From the NCBI GenBank assembly GCA_027604005.1, contig JADGJT010000302.1:1-28940 (forward strand): a DNA stretch of 28,940 nt. The letters run 5' to 3'. Each line of letters opens with the position of its first letter. The stretch's first letter is position 1. This DNA is from Dinochytrium kinnereticum (lineage: Eukaryota > Chytridiomycota > Chytridiomycetes > Chytridiales > Chytridiaceae). The position numbers and the translations under genes are program-made. Below the pieces are notes generated by a model. The model saw nothing but the letters and a program-made list of their open reading frames with translations. It ran no database searches and was not told the origin of the DNA. Below are positions 13,886 through 24,670 of the stretch, in pieces.

Positions 13886-16267
13886 ATGGAAGACTCCGGA
13901 GTGAGCGCCAAGGCGATGGAAGATGCCGCGGCTGTCGAGGAGCATATGGCTCAGGGCCTGCGAGAGTGTCGAGGTGGTTCAACCAGAAGCGGTCCACCGC
14001 GGCCCTTTCAGAGGTCAAGAAGCTTGTCTGGGGCCTCGCGGGATGGCAGGAGCGGCAGTGTGGCTGGCACTCCGAACGCCAAGCCGAGGCGCTTGTCGTT
14101 CCAACAGGCTATCGAGGAGATTGAGATCCCTGAGAGGCTGGCCGCAAAGGCTCCGTCGGCAGAGGCGTTGAAGCAGCTGCGCTGGCTGAGAGCCATGGGA
14201 AAGAGGCACGAACGAACCACTGTTCATCTGGAGAAGTTTATTCGGTTGAGCGTCACCGTCGACAGGCCTCCCGTGTCCTTCACCGTTGTCGTGGACAAGA
14301 CGCAGAGTATAGAGTACCTGAGCCATCTTAGTGAGGCCGAGTAAGCAGGCATCCTTTCCCTGGCACTTGTGTTTGCGATGAACTGACATACTGTTACTGT
14401 CGGATCAGATACTCCTACAAGTTCTTGCTTCCGGTCAAGGCGGTACCTGAGGACAGCGGCGAGAAGACGATATCCAGGACTCTTCCACTTGAATGCGGTC
14501 TCCTATACGATTCCGCCATGATTTCCCTTCGTTACGATGACAAGATTGAGGACGTTCTTGACCTTGATTGCGACCTGCATGTCATGAACGTGTTTGAAGG
14601 TCTGCGTCGTAAAACATCCAGCACTGGCTTTCCCCCCTTTCTTTGACACTCCTCTGTTGTTTTTGCTAAACCTTTCGATACAGGACTTGAGGTATCAAAC
14701 TTTGAGCCAAAGCTGAAACAGGCCATGGCCAACTTCATGGAAGATGTGGACGATGATGCAGACGATAGCTGCGTGGTCAACCCTCTGCTAACAGCTTTCC
14801 GAAGGAGCTCGATCCGCAATACATTCGTCACAACACCAGATTCTGCCAAACCAAACTTGGACGTCATCAATCAGTCCCAGGATGATATGAAGCTGGGCGA
14901 GAATGAGACAGGACTTGCGAAAGACATTGACGTAGAAAAGTGCCCAGGCGCCGAAAGTTTCGGCCCAAAGTCAACAGAGAATGACGGAGCCGCAGAAAAA
15001 ATCGTGGTTGATGGCCTTGTAAAAGACGAAAGCTCAGATGCTATCCCTAGGAAAGTATCAGGCCGATCAGGAACTGGGTGGAGGACCTTCAGTATGGTTG
15101 GGACGACCCTTGATGACCGTCTTCAGGCCGTCCTTCGAAACAAGATCGCGCTGGATTATTTCCATGAGTTCTGCATCGACGACTACAGCATCGAAAACCT
15201 GCTATTCTGGCTGGGCGTGGAAAGTTTCCAGAGCTGCACTCCAACCCTCCAGCACAAGTATGCAAAGTACATCTACCACGCATTCGTATCAGAGCGCGCG
15301 CCTCTGAGGATTAATTTGAGTCAAGAGGTGCTCAGGGACATTGCCGTGCCAATCGAGGGGAAGTTTGTAGACCAGATGATTTTCGATGAGGCCCAACAGC
15401 ACATTTATTCAATACTGAAAGGGCATTCTTTTGTGAGGTTTGAGAAGAGCCAGAAACTGATGGAGCTCATGAAGACTCGCTCAATTGGTAACGTTTTTTT
15501 CTCCACATTTTGCTTGCCACCCTTATCTAACAGTGACTACAGCTGTGGAAGAGTACAAAAAGGCAAACATTAGCACAAGCTACTTTGACGCCTTTTGCAT
15601 GGGCGATGACCAAATCTCCCGTTTCGCGCAAGAATGCGAAGCACTTACCATGTCCAACGACAACGACAGCACTGCATACCGCGACAGATGTCTCAACTCC
15701 ACTATCAAAGCATACTTCCCAAGCTCAAAATACCTGCCAGTGGACGGCTACTTTAACGACCCATCGAGACTGACCCAGGTGAAGAAGAAGCGAAAGATCC
15801 ACAAGGAGAAGAAGATTTCAAAATTCTTTGGAGAGCGCCCAAGCTTTGAACAACTTCAGCGCCAGCTCGTTGCGGCCAATCTTCCACAAGCCGGGCAAGA
15901 GTTTTCTCTGGCATGGACACCTGGTAGCGCCCGACCGATTCTTGATGCTTTAACCGAAAACGAGAGTCAGATCGAGAATTATCTCAAGAGAAAAAAGGCG
16001 GAGAAGCTCAGTGAGTTCTTTGGAACCAGTCTTGGGAAAAACCAGCTGAGGTCACAGCATCTCGCTGACACATCTGATGTTGAAATTCCTGGCAATGAAG
16101 ATGGCTCTGGCTCGGACGAGGGTGAAGAACCGCTGGAAACCGTCAATGAGCTTGATCAAGAAACAAAGCGACAGCTGAGACTCCGAAGTAAAAAGCTCGT
16201 CGCCTTGCTTGGGGACAATAACATTCACCAAGAGGTTGCCAAATGCTGCGTAAAAAAAGTCGAATAA
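13886..16267 (+). CDS. RGS-domain protein (regulator of G-protein signalling)
   Basis: Predicted GTPase-activating protein for heterotrimeric G-protein alpha subunits. Exons 13886-14340, 14409-14608, 14684-15487 and 15543-16267 give 727 aa. Introns are 55-75 nt. The exon 2 donor is ambiguous: GTAAAA at 14609 was chosen; GTCTGC at 14600 would also keep frame and remove three residues. The RGS fold lies at about 360-485: DYFHEFCIDDYSIENLLFWLGVESF near its start and FDEAQQHIYSILKGHSFVRF near its end are textbook RGS signatures. The N-terminal part is Ser/Arg-rich and then beta-rich (RLSVTVDRPPVSFTVVVD) and is not recognised. After the RGS domain come a YF-D-AFC segment and a basic tail with repeated KIxxFFG-like motifs (about 576, 639 and 702). 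The start ATG is the first in frame; an upstream exon cannot be excluded. Confidence 0.9.
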
Positions 16268-16993
16268 ATGGTGTGATGGCTGACGTTGGTGCTTCAGGCC
16301 GCTGTCCTGCCATTGCTTTTGCCTCCTTTCATCTTTAATCAACTGCGTATTCTGCCTGTTCGATTCCAACATCTCAGCCATCCTCCTCTGGGTGGTAACT
16401 TTGGTCAGTGGTGTTTCTCGTGTTTGGCAACCAACCACGAGAAGGTACTCTCCGTCCGCGCTAATCTTCGCAAGGCCTCTCGGCGTGCGAAGAACGACTG
16501 CCTCGCCAAGACTCACATAAGAATTACTTTGCCATGACTGAGAGAAGCGTCGAATCACCGCCGTGGTTCACGATGGTTATTTCAAACTCCAACGTACATA
16601 CACTGGACACACACCAAATGCACATTCAATTAGCCGCAGCATGGAGAGCGTTCGCGGAGAACAGCGACATGGATCTGGCTGAAGTTTCAGTTGCAAAAGG
16701 AGCAGGCAAACGTCAAGGGCAAGTGGAACCCCTCTCTGGAGCGTAACGGCAGAGATCCCAAAGATCACACCACTTAATCCCCACGGCGTCCTCAAGCGTC
16801 CTCAAGCAGAGCCAGCGCCGTCACCGCCTGCACCCTGGACCAGCCAACGCGCCGGGGGCCGATCGTCCTCGCGACGGCGTCGTCTGAAGGGGAACGACGG
16901 CGTCAGACGGAGCAAATCGACAGCAAAAATAAATTCAGAGCACAACAGTTGCCTGCGTTCGCTCGCCCTCATCCCGCATCAGCAGAGACAGAG
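16268..16993. other. Intergenic region upstream of the homeodomain gene
   Basis: About 0.7 kb between co-oriented genes: the 3' region of the RGS gene and the promoter of the homeodomain gene. A perfect tandem duplication of GCGTCCTCAA lies at 16786-16805. No gene or RNA is seen. Confidence 0.5.
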
Positions 16994-19331
16994 ATGGCCA
17001 GCGCTTCGCCGTCCTCACGCTTGCTGGACGCTGCCGTCGCCGCGGATGCTCACCCGACGGCGGACGGCGGCGAGAGCATGGAGATGGACGAGATATCGGA
17101 CGACGACCCACTGCCGCCCTCCCAGCCAGAGTCTGAGCGCACGACCCCAAAGGCGACGACCCCACGGATCTCGTCTCGGCGGAAGAAGGCGACGGCGGTG
17201 GCAGCGGCAGCCGCAGCCGCCGCAGCGGCGTCAGCATCTTCCAATCCTCTCAAGCGCAGGAACAATTACCTGGATGCTGAGAAGGCCGAGGCTCTGAGAC
17301 GGTTTTATGATGGCAACCAGTGGCCCACGCCGGAGCAGGTCAAGCAGATGGCCGAGGACCTGCAGGTGGATCGGTTGAAGGTGAAGAACTGGTTTGCAAA
17401 CCAGAGGTTCAAGAGCAAGAAGGATCCTGCGTATCTGCCCCGGGACCAGACCCCAGCACAAGCTGCGTCGACACCAACCTCAGGGAAGCGGCTGTCTGCT
17501 GGCCATCGAGTCTCTGATTCCCAGGCTCCAGATGAGATTCCAGGTGGCCAGGCCCCTGTTCCAAGTGCTCCACAGTAGTAAGGCATCTCTTGTATTTTTT
17601 GACTGGTCATTGAATCCCTTCTCCGGGTGCTTTTTCTTCCTTTTTTTTTTCTCTCGTTCGCTTCCTTTCTACTCACCCCCTCCTCTCCTCTTTTTTTTCT
17701 TTTCTTTTTGAAACAACGATAACCAGCGCAAAGAACGCCGCATATTATATTGAGGAGGGCCATGCCCGGATGGCGCCTCAACCGTCTTCCTCACACACCC
17801 AACAACACTTTCCCGCCATGCAGCAGGCCGCAGTTCAGATGCTTCAGCTGAACGGTCAGAGCCCGTCGAACCCCTCAGGCGCTCAGATCTCTTCGCAGGT
17901 CTTCCGGAAAGGAGGTTTCGTCACCGTGAATCCATCTCGGCCTCAGCCTCCCTCTCACGCTCATAACGGGACGACCTTTTCACATGCCCCTCCTCCTCCA
18001 CCTGCCTGGGAGACTGCCGCAGCCATACCTGTGTCCAGCACGTCCTCCGCAACCTCTTCGGCTGCTCAGACACCCGGACCGACGACCTCTGGACAATCTC
18101 CTCCATACTCTATTCCACCGACACCGTCATCTGCTCCCTCTTCTGTCAACCCACGACCGCCCCCTCCACGTAAGGGAGGGGCCAAGCGAGTGGGAACGGA
18201 GGTGTCTCAGGGAGATCTGGATGCGATAGATTTCTTCACGATTGACTCATTGCCTCCCGAGAGTGCACCCAACATCCAAGCATTGCTGGGGTCGCGCTTC
18301 TACCGCCCAGATTTGTTGGACGCTGTGGCGTCGTTTGGTGGCTCCTCTTCCTCCTCCACAGAGGATATATCTGGCATGTCTGCTGCCAGGGCCGCGGTGG
18401 GTGAGGATGATATGGATGTGGATGAGGAGAGGATGCCTGCCTCGTCCATGTCTTCACCTCCGTCTGTAAGAAGAGATAGTAGTGTTGGGGTTGGTAAGGA
18501 ACGCAATCGTCTAATGGACGCCCAGGCAGCTGCTTTGAGGGTCTCGGCGCCTACCACTGGGATCGCATCTCGACTCCCTCCTCCAACCCCGGCCTCTGCC
18601 ATCTCCACCGCCTCGTCAATCTCTCACATCCACGCCACCCCCACACCCGCAGGGAACGGCCCGCAGACGACATCTGACGCCGCTATCGCACAGAAACGCA
18701 TCACAATCCCCGTTCCCGAATTGCATCGCCCTTCCTCGGCGGTGACCATTCCGCCGGCTGCGGCTCACCCCGAGCCAACGCCTGCCTCGGGGAATGCGCT
18801 GAAAAAGACGGGGGATGCGTCCACCTCAAACTCTTCGAACTCGTCGAGAAGCTCTCTGTCGGATTGGTATGAGTCTGGCGCTGACCCCACGCAGGTCTCG
18901 CGGTCTGGCACCGCGTCATCTTCTTCGTCGTCTGCGTCGCCTTTTTCGGGTGCATCAGCCTCTGGTGATGAGACTGAGGATTCGTTTGATGGGGATGGTC
19001 GGGGTGATGAGGAGGACGACGAGGAGGAGGATGAGGAAGAGGAGGATGAGGTGGAGGATTTGGAAGAGTATGAGGTCCGCTCGAGTGATGGCGGAAGGGG
19101 TGGTGGCGGAAGCGCGGGAGGGTCTTCCTGGATGCCAGGAGGTGCTAATGGGGGTGCTGGAGGAGGAGCTGGAGGGCGTGGGAATGGGAATAGTGGAGGA
19201 GGAAGGTCCGGTGGGGCGAGTAGTGGAGGGTGAGAAGCCTTCTCCTTGTTTAGTTGTTTGACCATATATGCTAAAGCCGAGTTTCTTTCTCTTTTCTTTT
19301 TCTCCTCCACAGAGCGCATCCTAACTCTTGA
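16994..19331 (+). CDS. Homeodomain transcription factor
   Basis: Sequence-specific DNA-binding protein, expected in the nucleus. Exons 16994-17577, 17727-19229 and 19313-19331 give 701 aa. Without splicing at 17578 (GTAAGG) the frame would stop directly after the homeodomain region at TAG. Splicing restores a long reading frame (YAKNAAYYIEEGHARM), so the two large ORFs are one gene. The homeodomain is at about 86-144; recognition helix KVKNWFANQRFKSKK keeps W133, F134, N136 and R138 of the WFxNxR core, with Ala in place of the usual residue 50. A polyalanine tract (about 70-79) and basic patch precede it. The long C-terminal region is Ser/Pro-rich, then strongly acidic (D/E run), then Gly-rich. 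The last intron (19230-19312, GTGAGA..CCACAG) only changes the final residues; if unspliced, the protein ends at 19233 with 696 aa. Confidence 0.88.
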
Positions 19332-20170
19332 TGATGGGGCAACACTTTCAGCCCCGTCGGACCGAAATCTCCCATCTGGGCTTCAGCTGTTCCACGAGAC
19401 TGAATTTGACGCTTTGTTCTGTTTGGGGGCGAGCAATGCCAGGACGGTTGCTGAATCCTCGCTGGCCCGTTACTCTGCCCTTGCGACCGGTGATTCGAAG
19501 CGAAAGGAAAGGCTCCTGTGGATCCGTGTCTGGGTATGGAGGAAACGGATATTGGACTGGGAGATGGGCGAGTTCTGTGTTGGTTCGGGTGATGTGATGA
19601 ACGCCTATTGTTTTGACTTGTTTTTTTGTTGTTGCTATTGTTGTTCTTTGAAAGTGGTTTTGGCCTTTTTTCTCCTCTTTTCGAGCAGAGTTAGGATGCT
19701 CTTTTATTCCTTTGACGCGTTAATGTGTCGCTTTCTTCTTCCATGCTCTCTCTTTCCCTTTTTGTTTCTTGCTCTTCTTTCGTTCCTCTGTGTTTTTAAA
19801 TTGCGGTGTTCAATTCAGCTTGATTCCCCTCCTCGTTTGATAGTCTCGCCCTCCCCTATTTAATCCCTGACCATCAATAGCCGCAAGCGCGTTTATCGAG
19901 TAAAAAATGGGGAGGTCCCCACTTTTTTCGCAGTAATTGATTGATTAGAGTGACGCGCGTTGGTGTAGGAAAACCCTCACCCCATGTCGTCGGCCTTTTT
20001 CTCGTGTTTCTTCCGCCTTGCCAAAAAAAAGACGCCCGACAGGACAGGCGAGACGGAAGAAGACGGATCGACTCGACCGAGTCCGTCACCTTCAGAGCAC
20101 CCGCAGAGCGCATCAAATAGCAGGTAACACCCGTCCGGCGCTGCTGCTGTCGCGATCACTGGGCTGAGCG
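19332..20170. other. T-rich intergenic region
   Basis: Holds the probable 3' untranslated region of the homeodomain gene (very T-rich, about 19600-19860) and the upstream region of the sterol desaturase pseudogene. A 205-codon open frame across 19246-19863 turns into Phe/Leu/Cys low-complexity sequence typical of translated T-rich UTR and is not supported as a gene. Confidence 0.5.
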
Positions 20171-21241
20171 ATGGCCGATCTGCTGCTCAACGTCACAGAC
20201 ACGTTGGTCCTGGACTCGCTGTACGGCATGCTTCCCTCCGCCGGCCAGCCGTTCGTTGCATCCCGCGATGCCGTGCCCCGCCAGATCATTGCTGATGGGA
20301 GGCGCGACGCTGTACTCTTGTCGGCGCGGGCATCAACCACAGCTTCTTCTTTGACAGGAGACGCTGAGGCACCCAAAGCTCCTTCCGAATCAGATCCAGC
20401 GAGAGATCTACCTGTCCCTGTCCCCGCTGCCAGGGACCGCGCTGGTGACGGTGCCTTGGTTCTTTTTTTGAGCTGCGGGGGTACTCAAAGCCTTACGACG
20501 AGCTCGGCCGTTGGTGGCATGTGCCGCTGCAGATGCTCTGGTTTTTGGCCTTCACCGACTGCCTTGTCTGCTGGACGCGTGTCGCTGGCCGTCTGCTTTT
20601 TCTGCTGCTGCGTTCATGGTCAGGATGGATACGGGCAGTCGATTCCTTACCATGTTTTCGTCCAGGCACATCACATCCCCCCATGTGGAAGCCGCTCCAC
20701 CTCTTCATGTGTGTCTTTGTCCAGCTCTGGACCAGCAGCAGCATTCACGACGGGTGGGTTCGATCCCTCTTTCCTTTCCCTTTGCTTTCTGTCTCTTCTG
20801 CGGGGGGGTCGTTGGAGATGCGTGGCTGATGGTGATCGACTGATGATGATGCCTTGCTGGACGCTTCAGCGTTTACACTTTGGACGACGAGGTCCTCCTC
20901 TCCGCCACTCACCACAGCATTCATCATCTCGAGTTCAACTACAATTAAGGCCAGTAAACGACGCTCTGGTCAGTCCTTTCCCCCATCCTCACGTCTTGAT
21001 GAGACCAACCGCTTGGGGGTTGCCCCTGTCTTTGTCTTTTTTTTTTCGTGTCTCGTCGTTGCTGCTTTTTGGCAGGTTCTCACACCATTCCTTGACGCGC
21101 AGGGATCGCATCGGCGGCAGCTACAAGCGGCCTGAAAGGGAGTGCTCGAGCGAGGTGTTCTTTGGCAAAAGGCGGAGGATGCGGTCGGCTGCGGTCGCGG
21201 ACAAGGGCGCAGCAGGGAAGGCGTCACTGAAGGAAGAGTGA
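20171..21241 (+). pseudogene. ERG3: C-5 sterol desaturase (ERG3 family), disrupted
   Basis: ERG3 is an ER di-iron enzyme that introduces the C5-C6 double bond in ergosterol synthesis. The N-terminus MADLLLNVTDTLVLDSLYG and the end IGGSYKRPE match the family, but the body is spread over three frames. Shifts fall near 20289, 20317, 20362, in a T7 run (20463-20469), near 20580, near 20614 and in a C6 run (20677-20682). Pieces in order: LLMGGATLYS, AGINHSFFFDRR, LRHPKLLPNQIQREI, ELRGYSKPYDELG, FTDCLVCW, then a jump to PSAFSAAAF. About 20 residues are lost there, including the HRxxH and HKPHH iron-ligand boxes. HGQDGYGQSIPYHVF, LHLFMCVFVQLW and the third box (HHSIHHLEFNYN) follow. Two TAA codons (20946 and 20955) replace the expected Tyr and Phe around GQ. 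Two introns remain recognisable: 20754-20869 and 20969-21102. An accidental 356-codon frame spans the locus and should not be taken as the product. Confidence 0.82.
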
Positions 21242-21263
21242 CCGGGCATAGTGGGTTCATGCG

Positions 21264-21277
21264 ATGACGGCCGTCAT
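21264..21277. repeat. Perfect 14-bp palindrome ATGACGGCCGTCAT
   Basis: It lies 22 nt after the sterol desaturase stop and 113 nt before the DSS1 start. Each arm contains TGACG, the half-site recognised by many bZIP factors, so it could be a promoter element of the DSS1 gene. Function is inferred only from sequence and position. Confidence 0.4.
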
Positions 21278-21295
21278 GACGGCGTGCCGTTCGAC

Positions 21296-21301
21296 AATAA
21301 A
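21296..21301 (+). promoter_or_regulatory. AATAAA polyadenylation-type signal
   Basis: A canonical AATAAA hexamer 55 nt downstream of the sterol desaturase stop codon and before the next gene. Its place fits the 3' end of that locus. Confidence 0.4.
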
Positions 21302-21389
21302 GACAGCGTTCAGACCGCGGCTCCAGCGATGCGCCAGCCAAACACTTTGAATTTTTTTGCTTTTGGCTTTTCTTCTCCATTTTCCAGCG

Positions 21390-24300
21390 ATGCATCCTGC
21401 CCGTCATGCGCTGAGATGGACGGCGCTGGCCGCGGGACGATGCATGCGACGACGGCATCTCGCATCGGGGGCGACGAAAGGACAGGCTCCGGCGACGGTG
21501 AATTTGGGTCCTAATGCCCGCAAGATAAAGGCAATGGCGGAGGCGGAGGCGTTGGTGATGAAGGTGAGATGAGCGAGGAGAAAGTGCTTAAGGGGATTGC
21601 TGATCCCAACATCGTTGGTTCTTCTCTGACAGCCCCACTCGACTGCGTATGATCCTCCGCCGCCTGAGCTGGCGGTTGGCGATCTGGTTGAGGTGAGAAG
21701 GTGAGATGGCGTTGGTTGTTGCTTCCGCAAATGCTCTAACCGACCTGCATCAGAGGGATCATGACAGAGCTAGGCGTCATCGTGAGGGTCCCCATTATTG
21801 GAGGCGTTGACGGCGAGGTTCTGTTCTACACCGTCTGTGCCAACGGCCATCACATCCGCCATCCTGGGCATCACGTCTTTTTCCAGGTTCCGGGATGGGC
21901 CTACACCAGGGCGGCGTCGCAGCCCGTTGGTGAGACTCATGTCCCTGGGCTCACAGACGGTATCAAACGACTTCTTCACGCGGGCGGGATGACGGAGGCG
22001 ATCGTCACCCACCTTCAACGGTTTCGGTCGGTTGCTCAAAAGTCGTTGCTGGCCAAGGATGAGATGCTCGGCAAGCTCTACAACAGGTTTAGACAGCTTG
22101 GGAGGTTGGAGTTCATCACCACGGAGATGGCCGCTCGGTACGTGTTTGAGCTTGATGACATGAAGGGGAAGCCGCGCGTCGCGCCAACACCCGCTGAGCT
22201 TTACACCTGCCACCTCCATCTTTCAAAGACAAAACATTACCATCTCAACGGCAGCCCGGAGCAGATTCGGCATAACGGAAACTTTCGCATGCGCTCAGAG
22301 AAAGAACTCTCACGGATAGCGTGGCTGTTTAAGGATCTCAACAAGGGCGCGCCGCGGCCTTGCAAGCTCAAATATTGGAAGCAGGCGGAGGCGAGGATTG
22401 CTTGGGCCTTGAGCTTGCCTCTTGTGGATTGCCTGAATCCCGATGGAACGCTTAGAGCGGAGCCACCGACTTACTTTCCGCCCCAGACCTCGTTCGACGT
22501 CAACGATGTGACATACAATAATATCCTTCGCATGGTCACCTTCTCAAATTCGGATCAGAACAACCCATTCACTTTTATGGTTCAGAAGGTTCTGCTCCAA
22601 AAGCTTGTTTACAAGGGCGGTCAGAATCAAAACATGTCTGCTGGTCGGCAGATGCAGGACTTGGTTCAGTTCATGAAGGATCTTGGGCTTCTTTACATTT
22701 GGGAGAATACTGCCATGTTACCCTCTCCCAGGGATCCGAATGGCATCATACCTTCTCTGGAGGGGCATGGGTTGAATGCCTGGGCTGATCCGGCCGTGGC
22801 CTACATGAAGCAGTGGTCGGAAGTGTTGCTGGCTGGACCCGAGATAAAGTTTGAGCCAACCTCGACAAAGCTGATCCCCTCTGACGCCCAGCCTGATCCA
22901 AAGCTCATCAAACGCCTGCAGTTCACCTCCGCAGGAGAGAAGTCAGGGGATGTCACAACCAAGCTCCGTTCATGCGCCGTGTTTCCCCTCGAGCCGGTGC
23001 AGGATAGCTTTCACCTTACGGATGCCTGCCAATCGATTCGGAAGGACTTTGGTGACTTGCCCGTTTACGTTATCGACAGCCCCACCGCCAAGGAGCTCGA
23101 CGATGGTATCTCGTTTGAGAGACGTGACGACGGCGACTGGATTCACGTTCACATTGCCGATCCAACTGCTTACATCCCTGTGTCGCATCCTCTGGCGATG
23201 CTCGCGCAGTTGAGGGGAAGCTCGGTTTACCTTCCGGAAAGGCATTATCCGCTTATGCCTGACGTTTTGAGTGACGAGAGGATGAGTTTGGGGGCATCGC
23301 AGTGCGCTCTGACGTTTAGCGCAAAGATTGGTTCCGACGGGGATATTTCAGACTTCGAGGTTCGCCCTTCCGTTGTCAGGAGTGTGAAGATTATGCATTA
23401 TCGGAATGTGAATAACGTTGTTGGTTGGGATGGCGTTTATGGGGTTGGGCTTCCGAAAGAGGCAAGGAGCATGTGGGTAGATAGGGCCCTGGAGCAGCTG
23501 ATGGTGAAAGGTGGTCTCGATGGACCTGAGGTCGCGGAAGCGGATAAGGCCAATCTCAAACGTCTCAGGGAGGTGACCAGGCGCCACATGATGGGCAGGG
23601 TTCGAAACGGTGGATTTCTGTCTGATCAACCCGGCCTTGGGATATCATTGAACCCTTACCCTCTTCCAACTGACTCCACGTCTCCCTCTGAGCCCGTCTC
23701 AAATATTAAGCACAATCCAACCATCACGTTGGACACGAGTGAGATGCAACACGTTGAGCCAGCGTCTGGTCTCGTCTCTGAGTGCATGATCATCGCAGGG
23801 AGGGTGGCCTCAAAGTTCTGTCAAGAGTTTAATGTGCCTGCTGTCTATCGTGGTCAGCAAAGCGTGTTTTCGCGGTCACCCCCCCCCACGGCGACGCCGG
23901 ATATTGAGCAGGCCTTGTCTTCCATTGACCCGGCCTCGGGTGTCATGCCTTTCAAGTCCTTCCGAAAGATCCTCCCTTACTTTTCACCCGCCTCCTTCTC
24001 CCTTGACCCCAGTGATCACTTTAGTATGGGCATTCAATCCTCGGGCAGCTTCTCTGGATACGTCAAAGTCACCTCCCCTCTTCGACGCTACACCGACATG
24101 ATGATGCATTGGTCCATTAAGGCCAAGCTTCTCGATCAGAAAATGCCCTTCCGAAAGGAAGACGTTTTGGCCATCTCCACCCGGCTGCTGGATCTAGAGA
24201 AACGCGCAAAACGCCTGTCCACTGCCTCGAATCGCCACTGGACCCTAGAGTGGATTCGACGCCGTGAGGTGTTATGGAGGGCTGGGGCCAGGAAAACTTT

Positions 24301-24670
24301 GCTGGACGCATGTTCGATGCCTCCCACTGGGTATGGGCCTCGTCAGGCCACCGTTTGGGGCGACTCACAGAGGGTATTCAGGTCCAGTTACCTGGAGCCT
24401 CCCAATGTGAATCAGCGGGAATGGGAGGTCGCGAAGAGCAAGAGGTCCGCTAGACCATTTTACTGGGTTCTTGTGACGGGAGTGAAGGTGCGCAAGGACG
24501 GAAGCGTTGATTGCGTTGGGATGCTAGCGGATCTGGGAGGAACCATGTGCAGTGTGAAGGTTGGGAATGAGGACGCCGGCGTGGCTGTTGGAGGCGAGCC
24601 TTTGAAGTGCTTTGTGAATACGGTGGATTCTGTTACGGGGACGTTGCTGATGGAGCTGGCACGTACTTAA
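21390..24670 (+). CDS. DSS1: Mitochondrial 3'-5' exoribonuclease, RNase II/RNB family (DSS1/MSU1)
   Basis: Catalytic subunit type of the mitochondrial RNA degradosome (mtEXO, partner of the Suv3 helicase in yeast), degrading RNA 3' to 5'. Exons 21390-21563, 21633-21700 and 21754-24670 give 1052 aa. The second donor is the downstream one of two overlapping GTGAGA sites, giving VGDLVEVRRGIMTELGVIV. The N-terminus MHPARHALRWTALAAGRCMR is Arg/Ala-rich and acid-poor, like a matrix-targeting leader. The RNB domain covers about 505-875: DSPTAKELDDG (D522, D530, D531) is the metal-binding motif, in the form with Glu before LDD that also occurs in fungal DSS1. SPLRRYTDMMMH (about 855-866) is the conserved C-terminal catalytic motif. 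The long region before the RNB domain also fits DSS1. No clear S1 domain is visible. It starts shortly after the broken sterol desaturase and is followed by a PPR gene. Confidence 0.93.

Noticed and set aside
16052..16558. 168-codon minus-strand ORF at the 3' end of the RGS gene
   Set aside because: Largely antisense to the coding exon of the RGS gene, with no domain of its own.
19246..19863. 205-codon ORF after the homeodomain gene
   Set aside because: No suitable in-phase splice to the preceding exon was found, and its second half is Phe/Leu/Cys low complexity from a T-rich untranslated region.
20171..21241. Reading the 356-codon ORF as a normal intact gene
   Set aside because: Most of it is out of frame with the clear ERG3 segments and it translates two recognisable introns.
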